In this document: positions 1 through 6,900 of the stretch, piece by piece | Position numbering within the stretch: the first letter of the stretch is position 1 | Layout of the letters: each line of letters begins with the position of its first letter | Source of the DNA: DSOS01 sp035286585 | Lineage (GTDB): Bacteria; Chloroflexota; Anaerolineae; Anaerolineales; UBA4823 | NCBI GenBank assembly: GCA_035286585.1 | Contig: DATEDC010000225.1 | Coordinates: 1-18,177 of the forward strand | Length of the DNA: 18,177 nucleotides | Direction: 5' to 3' | Translations under genes and position numbers: made by a program | Notes under the pieces: generated by a model | Databases searched by the model: none | What the model saw: the letters and a program-made list of their open reading frames with translations, nothing else | Told to the model about the DNA's origin: nothing

Positions 1-898
1 GGGGGCGGAAATGGTATTCCTGACCGCCGGCATGGGCGGCGGCACCGGCACAGGTTCCATCCCGGTAGCCGCCGAGATTGTTCGCTCCCTGGGCGCAGTG
101 GCGATCGCCGTCGTGACCACCCCTTTTTCCTTTGAGATGGGCAGGCGGCAGAGGAACGCTACCGAAGGGCTGGTCCAGCTTCGCCGCAAAACAAATACCC
201 TCATTGCTATTCCCAACGACCGCCTGTTGTACGTTGCGGAGCGCAATTTGCCGTTGGACCTGGCTTTCCGGCTGGCAGATGATGTCCTCCGCCAGGCAGT
301 GCAGGGCATATCCGAGCTGATCACCGAGCCCGGCATGATCAATATCGATTTTGCCCACATCCGCCGCCTGATTCGCATGGGAGGCGGGGCGATGATGTCA
401 ATGGGGCAGGGTAAAGGCGAAAATAAGTCGCGCCAGGCCCTGGAACAGGCCCTCCACCATCCTTTATTGGAGACCGTTGCCCTGGATAACGCAGCCGGGA
501 TCATCGCCAACTTCACCGGAGGTGAAGATCTGACCCTGTTCGAGGTGCAAGACGCGCTGACTTTTCTACAAGAGCAAACCTGCAACCAGACCGAGATCGT
601 GATGGGCGTCGTCAATGATAACCGGATGGAAGACAGGGTCCAGGTCACGCTCATCATCACTGGTCTGGGCTCTCCCACCCTCGAAGAAGCCATGGCGGGG
701 GGGGCGAAACCAGCCACAACAGAGCAGCCCCCTGCAAGCCCGCCGGTGCGTAAAAGCGATCCCCTGCCGTTCCAGGCGTCTGCCCCAGATCTGCCCACCA
801 CGACGCGGGCCTCGCTGCCCCAGGGGTTGGCCTCTGCCGCCTCCAACAACCTGGACCTGCCCGCTTTTCTGCGCAAACGAGCGCGCCTGTCGGGGTAA
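1..898 (+). CDS. ftsZ: FtsZ-family tubulin-like GTPase, 5' end cut by window
   Basis: FtsZ forms GTP-dependent filaments that mark the division site. The reading frame is open from base 2 without a start codon, so roughly the first 100 residues lie outside the window. The tubulin signature GGGTGTG is at 35-55. Further FtsZ landmarks follow: the IPNDRLL segment, LADDVL, AVQGISELIT, PLLE, and the TGG-DLTLFEV strand. After the core come a Pro-rich linker and a C-terminal peptide DLPAFLRKR, which resembles the FtsZ tail that binds partner proteins. Odd point: the T7 loop reads NIDFAHI (341-361), with His where the second conserved Asp of NxDxxD is expected; LADDVL also has D in place of the common N. 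The fold assignment is firm. Whether this is the division FtsZ or a second, less active paralog is open. Confidence 0.93.
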   Translation, partial: GAEMVFLTAGMGGGTGTGSIPVAAEIVRSLGAVAIAVVTTPFSFEMGRRQRNATEGLVQLRRKTNTLIAIPNDRLLYVAERNLPLDLAFRLADDVLRQAVQGISELITEPGMINIDFAHIRRLIRMGGGAMMSMGQGKGENKSRQALEQALHHPLLETVALDNAAGIIANFTGGEDLTLFEVQDALTFLQEQTCNQTEIVMGVVNDNRMEDRVQVTLIITGLGSPTLEEAMAGGAKPATTEQPPASPPVRKSDPLPFQASAPDLPTTTRASLPQGLASAASNNLDLPAFLRKRARLSG

Positions 899-903
899 AG
901 CCC

Positions 904-1158
904 ATGGATTCAAACCTGTTAAAGAAAATTGTCGCCCAAATCCAGCGGCGCTATCCGGAGTTCGCTCAAAGCCAGCCCAGGGTGCGCTTGCAAAAAGCCC
1001 CCAAAAGCCAGCATGCCGGCCAGGAACCATCCTACCTGCTGACGTTTCACACCCAGGCCAGCGCTGGCGTCGCCTCGGAGCGAAAATCCCTGCCTCGCTG
1101 GATGCGGGTTGTGGTCAGCCAGAAAGGCAAAATACTCAAGGTGACAACCTCTCGCTGA
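904..1158 (+). CDS. Small hypothetical basic protein (84 aa)
   Basis: The start lies five bases after the ftsZ stop, so it is probably translated from the same mRNA. The product is short and rich in Lys, Arg and Gln, with no signal peptide or membrane segment. The C-terminal third (RWMRVVVSQKGKILKVTTSR) looks like a two-stranded beta hairpin. I do not recognise the family. Tight linkage to ftsZ and a GC-rich codon style like its neighbours support a real gene; it might assist FtsZ or be a cytosolic small protein of this lineage, but that is inference. Confidence 0.6.
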   Translation: MDSNLLKKIVAQIQRRYPEFAQSQPRVRLQKAPKSQHAGQEPSYLLTFHTQASAGVASERKSLPRWMRVVVSQKGKILKVTTSR

Positions 1159-1177
1159 CCTGGCATCTCACCAACGC

Positions 1178-1197
1178 GCACAGGATTAATCCTGTGC
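1178..1197. promoter_or_regulatory. Perfect 20-bp palindrome, candidate operator
   Basis: GCACAGGATTAATCCTGTGC is an uninterrupted inverted repeat with an AT centre. It lies in the 63-base gap between two small genes, 24 bases before the ATG at 1222. It could be a dimeric repressor or activator site, or an 8-bp hairpin with a TTAA loop. There is no T-tract after it, so a rho-independent terminator is unlikely. Confidence 0.45.
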
Positions 1198-1221
1198 CAC
1201 AGAAATTCATTAGGGTATTTT

Positions 1222-1434
1222 ATGAACCTGAAACACCTCCCTGCCCGAATTGAAGTTTCTTTCTGGCTTGCGGCGATCACCTTGATGAGCGAGTCGCTGT
1301 TCCTGCAGCGCAGCTTGCGCCAGATCTATCATTATAAATTAGCCCTGGAGCGAGACTACAACTACCTGCGCGTGCTTGCCTGGTCGGCTGCAGGATTGTT
1401 GTTAGGTTTAATCCTGGGGCTGGTCACCACTTGA
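1222..1434 (+). CDS. Small membrane protein (70 aa)
   Basis: The ATG is preceded by TAGGG at a six-base spacing, a fair ribosome binding site. The C-terminal 20 residues (LAWSAAGLLLGLILGLVTT) form a clear transmembrane helix. A weaker hydrophobic stretch lies near residues 13-28, followed by a charged segment with LERDYNYLR. Small proteins with one or two membrane spans are common in division and envelope loci, but no named family is recognised. The gene stands between the candidate operator and the glycosidase-like gene. Confidence 0.6.
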   Translation: MNLKHLPARIEVSFWLAAITLMSESLFLQRSLRQIYHYKLALERDYNYLRVLAWSAAGLLLGLILGLVTT

Positions 1435-1484
1435 GAACTGCATCGCCTTGCGACCCATACGGGCTCGCTCACCAGGATCACATC

Positions 1485-2651
1485 ATGGCTGGCGTCCAGA
1501 CACCGAAAATAATATATTCCCAGCGAGCCTGTCTCGCCCTCGGGCTGCTGATCTTCCAGCTCCTCACCCCAGCCTTACCCACACAGGCTGCCAGGGGCCT
1601 CCCCGGTTCATCAGAATTTGGCTTCGGGGCGCGCGTGGACATTTGGGGTCGAGAAACAGAGCTCGCTGTAAAAGCAGCCGCCGCGATCGGCCTGGACTGG
1701 GTCGCAGTAGACTTCGACTGGAGGCGTCATTGGGCTCAGCAAAGCGCCAGACCTGCGCTGAGCAGGCTGGATCAGGTTATCCACCAGGCCGGGCAGCACG
1801 GATTGAGCATCCTGATCTCGATCGCCAATCCTCCTGATTGGGCGCGCACGGCTGCCGGGCCTGATCCCAAACCAACGATAGAGCTGCTTATCATGCTCAC
1901 GCAACGCTATTCACAAAACCAGCTCGCCTTCGAGCTCTTTCCGGCCCCCAACACCAGCCTTGGATGGGGCGCTCCACCCAACCCCCAGGCTTATGCCGAT
2001 TTGCTCCGCATGGCTTACCAGGCGTTGAGCGAGCTAGACTCTACAGCCACCCTGGTGGCGGGCGGCCTCAGCCCGGTTGCCTCCCCGGCTCGGCCCGGCG
2101 ATCAGGATGACCTGGAATTCTTGGCCGCCCTGTATCGGGCTGGAGCAGCCAGCTTCATGCCCATTGTCGGCCTCCGCCTCACCGCCCTGACCGGCGATGT
2201 TTTGGCGACCTCCACGCAGGCTGACCCCCGCGTGCTGCGCCACTTCGAGGCTGTCCGCCAGGTGATGTTGGCCTACGGTCATGCCCGTGGGATGGTGTGG
2301 GTGACCAACTACCACTGGCCTGCATCGCTCGCCGGTCTGTCGCTTTCGAATTCGTCAGCCCAGATCCGCTGGCTCAACCAGGCTCTGCAGGTGATGAGAT
2401 CGCAACTTTATCTGGGCGTCGCCTTTTACGATCGCTTGAACCCCCCAGCAGACTCGGAATCCACCAATCTATCCGATACCAGCCTTATCATCGAGCGAGC
2501 TGGGCAGGTGTACCTGCACCCGGCTGTAAAAGCGCTGGGGCGCATCATCACCGTGATCCGCACAGGACAAAATACCTCCTTCCAGCTATACCTGGATAAA
2601 AAAATCACCCTGGGAAGCGAAAAAAGTCTCTTAAAGAAAAGCCAGCCATGA
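1485..2651 (+). CDS. Secreted glycoside hydrolase-like TIM-barrel protein, probably non-catalytic
   Basis: I start at the ATG at 1485 because AGGA lies seven bases upstream and a signal peptide follows at once (hydrophobic ALGLLIFQLLTPALPTQA, then Ala). A TTG at 1431 overlapping the previous stop would add 18 residues. The mature protein (about 388 aa with signal) follows the clan A glycosidase pattern: FGFGARVDIW, GLDWVAVDFDW, LSILISIANPPDW, a YADLLRMAYQAL helix, ATLVAGGLSP and LEFLAALYRAGA. Where such enzymes have W-N-E-P-N for the acid/base Glu, this one has FELFPAPN (Ala154). Where they have W-V-T-E for the nucleophile, it has WVTNYHW (Asn275). It may therefore bind cell-wall or surface polysaccharide without cleaving it. 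The stop overlaps the next start by four bases, so the two genes are probably coupled. Confidence 0.82.
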   Translation: MAGVQTPKIIYSQRACLALGLLIFQLLTPALPTQAARGLPGSSEFGFGARVDIWGRETELAVKAAAAIGLDWVAVDFDWRRHWAQQSARPALSRLDQVIHQAGQHGLSILISIANPPDWARTAAGPDPKPTIELLIMLTQRYSQNQLAFELFPAPNTSLGWGAPPNPQAYADLLRMAYQALSELDSTATLVAGGLSPVASPARPGDQDDLEFLAALYRAGAASFMPIVGLRLTALTGDVLATSTQADPRVLRHFEAVRQVMLAYGHARGMVWVTNYHWPASLAGLSLSNSSAQIRWLNQALQVMRSQLYLGVAFYDRLNPPADSESTNLSDTSLIIERAGQVYLHPAVKALGRIITVIRTGQNTSFQLYLDKKITLGSEKSLLKKSQP

Positions 2652-3541
2652 AAATCAAAACCACAACCCCCTTCCTGCCATTTTTTGTCGTTTTCCTGCT
2701 GGTCGGCTTTTGGACCGGACGTCAAATTGCCGTCTCGGCCCAACAGCCAGGCCCGGTAGAAAATGGGACCGAGCGGCCCCCGATCGTTGAGCTGGACAGC
2801 GCGCCCTCGACGCCCACCCCTCAGGCGCCAGCTGTGACGGAAGCGCTGCCGCCGGTTCCCAGCCTGCCTCCCCCAACCCAGCCAGCCGCCGAACAGCCCC
2901 CTAAACCCTCACAATTAGCTTCCCGGCAGCGTAATTTGCTGGTCATCGGGGTTGATGACCTGGGCTCGCCCGACCCGCGCCTGGAAGCCGTCTGGCTGGT
3001 AATCTACATGCCAGCAAACCCCCACTTCATGCTCCTGCCGGTGTATCCGTCTCCGTCCTCCGCACTGCAGGAAGCCAACAGTCCCAGCCCGGACCTGGCG
3101 CAGCTATTCCATCTGAATGCATCCAAAACACTGCCGGCTGAATTTCTGAGCGCGCTGGAAGGCAGAGGCTTGTGGTGGACCGGCTTTCTTATCCTGGATG
3201 AGGTGGCTCTAAGCGATGTGATCGAGTTCCTGGGCGGCGCGGGTGAGCTTTCCAGCCTGGATGGCGCCAGAACCATAGCCAGCCTGCCGCCTGCCGCCAA
3301 TGATCCTCAGGAGGCGCTCATCCGCCAGGCGCGGCTGCTCCACGAGCTGTGCGGCAATGTCGCCCGCCTGTCCCTGGACGATGGCTGGCGCCTGCCCCAC
3401 CTCTTTGGCCTTATCCCCGCTCACGCCATTACCGATCTAGACCTGGACCAGGTCGCGACCGAATGGCAACAGCTCCTCCAGCGCGCCGGCGAGATCGCCT
3501 GCGAGTACCCTTCGCTGGCGCAGACAAATTACCATCCCTGA
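2648..3541 (+). CDS. Membrane-anchored LytR-CpsA-Psr (LCP)-like protein, divergent
   Basis: Residues about 8-30 form a signal anchor, then a Pro-rich linker runs to about residue 92, placing the rest outside the membrane. The domain opens with RNLLVIGVDDL (residues 95-105), the usual first strand of LCP enzymes, which attach glycopolymers to the cell wall. A weak match to the later V-D-F-x-G-F-x-x-x-V-D-x-L-G-G pattern is seen in FLILDEVALSDVIEFLGG, and QEALIRQARLLHEL resembles the R-x-x-R-Q-Q helix. The S-I-P-R-D segment is replaced by PVYPSPSS and the arginine-rich helix has lost most of its arginines, so polyprenyl-phosphate binding and transferase activity are doubtful. The four-base overlap with the glycosidase-like gene suggests joint function outside the membrane. 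LCP assignment is moderate. Confidence 0.68.
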   Translation: MKIKTTTPFLPFFVVFLLVGFWTGRQIAVSAQQPGPVENGTERPPIVELDSAPSTPTPQAPAVTEALPPVPSLPPPTQPAAEQPPKPSQLASRQRNLLVIGVDDLGSPDPRLEAVWLVIYMPANPHFMLLPVYPSPSSALQEANSPSPDLAQLFHLNASKTLPAEFLSALEGRGLWWTGFLILDEVALSDVIEFLGGAGELSSLDGARTIASLPPAANDPQEALIRQARLLHELCGNVARLSLDDGWRLPHLFGLIPAHAITDLDLDQVATEWQQLLQRAGEIACEYPSLAQTNYHP

Positions 3542-3652
3542 GCGTTGGCGGCCCGGTTTATCCTGCGTCTCAGGAAATAGGCACAATTCTTGCACCCCAA
3601 TACCCTGGATTACTCTGCGCTCCCATGCGCAGGTCCAGAATGCGAGGGAGAA

Positions 3653-3976
3653 ATGCTCACCAGTCTCACCTTTGAAATCATCCTGATCATGGCGATCATC
3701 CTTTTTTCGTTGGGTCTGATCTCCACCATCGCCGGCATCCTCATCCTGACTTTGCGGGCTGCTGGCAAGGATGTGCGCACCCTGGCGACCCAAACGACCC
3801 GCCTGGCGCAGAAGGGGCTGGCTGAGCAAGTCGCCGGTTTGGTTGGCAACGCCTCCGCCCTTCTTGAAGCTGTGAATAAATTGGTGCGCACGACCGCGGG
3901 CGTGGGAGTGTTTCTGACCGTCCTGGGTCTCTTGCTGATGATCTCAGCCAGCCTGCTGGTCCTGCAACTCTATTAG
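3653..3976 (+). CDS. Two-pass membrane protein with cytosolic or external helical linker (107 aa)
   Basis: The start at 3653 is chosen over an in-frame ATG at 3590 because GAGGGAG ends two bases before it and a membrane helix begins within a few residues. Hydrophobic segments lie at about residues 7-34 and 83-107. Between them is an amphipathic stretch rich in Leu, Ala, Thr and Gln (TLATQTTRLAQKGLAEQVAGLVGNASALLEAV cut into heptad-like spacing), which could form a coiled coil. The layout resembles small scaffolding membrane proteins, but I recognise no family. It ends 18 bases before the giant TPR gene, so it might anchor that protein to the membrane; this is inference only. Confidence 0.7.
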   Translation: MLTSLTFEIILIMAIILFSLGLISTIAGILILTLRAAGKDVRTLATQTTRLAQKGLAEQVAGLVGNASALLEAVNKLVRTTAGVGVFLTVLGLLLMISASLLVLQLY

Positions 3977-3994
3977 CCTGATGCGGAAAAGCTC

Positions 3995-6900
3995 ATGAAG
4001 AAGATTAACTTCATCACCGAAATAAAGCGATCCCTTCCCGAGTCTAGCTGGCCTTGGGTTTTTGCATCCCTGCGCCAGGATGCGCTCATCTGGAATAGCG
4101 TGGAAGCCAGCCTGGGTGCTTATCTTGCCAGCCTACAGGAAATCAGACCGGAGGAACTCGCCCCGGCTGCCCTGGCGCTGGCGCTCATGGAATACCCCCT
4201 CTCTCCCGTGGAATTGCGCTCATTGCCCATGCGCCTCGCTCCCGAGCCGCCGTTAGATTGCGAGTCCATCGATGAGAGCAGCGAGCTGTTGGTCCAGGCA
4301 GGGGCGTCTGCGCTACGCTTGCGGGAGCGTCGCCGCCTCGCGGGTTCCTGGGAAACTATTGCCCAGGATCTTTCCAGCAGCAACCCAACCGCGCTGGCTT
4401 GCCTGTTTGGGATTATCCCCGACCCCCTCGATTTCCTCCGCCATGCGCTGACCTTTGACCGCGATCGTCCCTCCCGGAATCGTGGTATCCGCCTGGTCGT
4501 CCACGCCGCGTTGAGCAACCCGCTCGTCCCGGCGGCACATATCGAGATCTTCAGCGCGCTGCTGCCCGATCTTTCTCCGGATAAACGCTTTACCTTCATC
4601 CGCCATTTATCCATCTACCGCTCCGACCTTGCCAGGAGCCTCGCCCGGCGGCTTTATGATCTGCTGCCGGGTGAGCGGCGCTCTCCCCGCCCGGATGACC
4701 CGCTGCTCGCCCAAATGGAGGGCGGCTTGCGGGCGGTGGAGATCCATCAACTCGCTGGCGTGCCCGATCAAGCCCTCCCGGTAATCGAGCAGACCGTTCA
4801 ATATGCTCGCCTCTTTCAAGCCCAAATGGCAGCCCGTCAGGCCCGGCTGGCCTCACTCAAGGAAGATACCGAAGCCTCCCTACAGGCCTGGGAGCGAGCT
4901 TGCGACCTGGCTCCCGACTCAGCCGACTACCTGGCCGGTTTAGCCCTCACCCTGCTCGCAGCCGGGCGCTCTGCCGATGCTCAGGCTCGTCTGGGCGCCT
5001 ATCAGCCCGGGGCGCAAAGCGCTTCCCTGCACCTTGCCCATGCCCGCCTGGGCTTTTTCCGCGGGGAGCAGGATATTGCCCGCCAGGCGGCGCGACGCGC
5101 CCTGGAAATCGCCGCTGGACAGGATGATAGGCATGAGCCTGATCGCTCGGATGTCCCGGAGATTCTGGCCACCCTGGCTGAATTATTCCTGAGCCTGTCT
5201 CTCGTCCCTGAGGCTGTTAAAACCGCTGAGTTGGGTCTGGAGCTCAGCCCGAATGATCCCCTCGCCCTTGCCCGTCTGGCTCAATCCCAACTTGCGGCTG
5301 GAGATGTTCCTTCCGCCCTGCAAGCTCTCAGCCTCGCAGTCACCCAGGCGCCTGAGAATCAAGAGCTACAACGCCAGCTCGGCGATATTCTCGAAATCGC
5401 GGGTGAATGGCGAGCTGCCCTGGAGGAACGGGTTGGCTTGATCGATCGCCTGGAGGCGCCCTCCCCGGGTGACCTGCGCTCCCTGGCAGAAACGGCTATT
5501 CACGCTGGCGAGCCAGAAAAGGCCGCCCAGATCTGCGCAGAGCTGCTGAGCATGGATGATACCGACGGTCTTGCCTGCGCGTTGTTGGGCGCAGCCAAAG
5601 CCGACCTGGGAGAGGCTCAATCTGCTCAGGACCACCTGCAGCGCGCTGTCGAGCTCAGCCCCGGGCAGGCTAAGCCCTGGCTGGCTTTAGCTCGCTTCTA
5701 CGAGCTGTCCGGGCAGGCGAAAAAAGCCCTGGAAACGCTGCGCGCCGCTACGCTCGCCGCCCCCGAGCAGGCGGAAATCCACCTGGTTTTGGGCGAGGCA
5801 TACCTGCAGCAGGCCTCTCCAACCCAGGCTTTGAACGCTTTCCGATCCGCCGTGGAATTGATCTTCACCATGCCAGCTCAGCCCACTTCGCTGCGTGCAA
5901 ACTACCATAACCGCCGCCTGCGCACCAGGATCTCCCTGCGCCTGGGCCAGTCCTTGCGCCAGTTGGGGCATTTCGAAGAAGCCAGAAGGGTGTTGGAAGC
6001 CGCTCACCAGCTCGCCCCCCATGATCTCGAGCTGGCTCAGGAGTATGCTCTGGTTTTGCTCGACCTTCACGAGGTGCGCCGGGCGCTATCCCCGCTGCAA
6101 ATCATCCTCGAAAACGAGCCCTCAAACGCCGACCCGTACCTGCAGTATGCCAGTGCGTTGTTGAGCCTGGTAGATCATCAGGCGCCAGGTGTCGATATCC
6201 GCCGCGCTGTGGCCGCCATTCGTCGCGCCCTGGAGATATCCCCAGATCATCCCGAGGGTATAGGGCTGCTTGCCGAGGCGCTGGCGGTCAGTGGCGATAA
6301 GCTGGCTGCCATGGGCGCTTACCAGAACGCTTTGGAATCCAGCCTGGCAGAAGATCCACCCTGGCGAGCCCGGCTTTCGCTCGGCCTGGGCCGGGTTGCG
6401 CTTGAATTGGGACAAGTCGAAACTTCTCTGGCTGCGCTCCAAGAAGCCAGCCAGGTCGATCCCTTGAACCCGCAGGTACAGCGCAACCTTTCCGAAGCCT
6501 ACTGCGCGGCCGGTCTGATTGAAGATGCGCTCCAGGCAGCCAGGGCCGCTCAAATCCTGGCGCCCACCGACATCCAAAACCTGACCTGGTTCGCCAGCCA
6601 GGTGCTCAGCCTGCAGGAGCATCCTGGATTTACCTCCCAAGAAGCGCAATCCGAGGCGATCCAGGCGCTCGAACAGGCTGCCCGTCTGGCTCCCAACCGG
6701 ACAGACATCCTGGTTCTATTGGGTAACAACCAGATCAAAGCCGGCGACTACGCCGCCGCCCGATATAGCCTGCGCAGGTTGGTTGATATCCCAGAACCGG
6801 ATACCGGCAGCCTGGTTACAGACCTGTTCCAGGCAGCTCAGGCGTTGATGGATCTGCAGGACCCCTCCGGCGCGGCTGCCTGTCTCAGGCGCGCTCTGCA

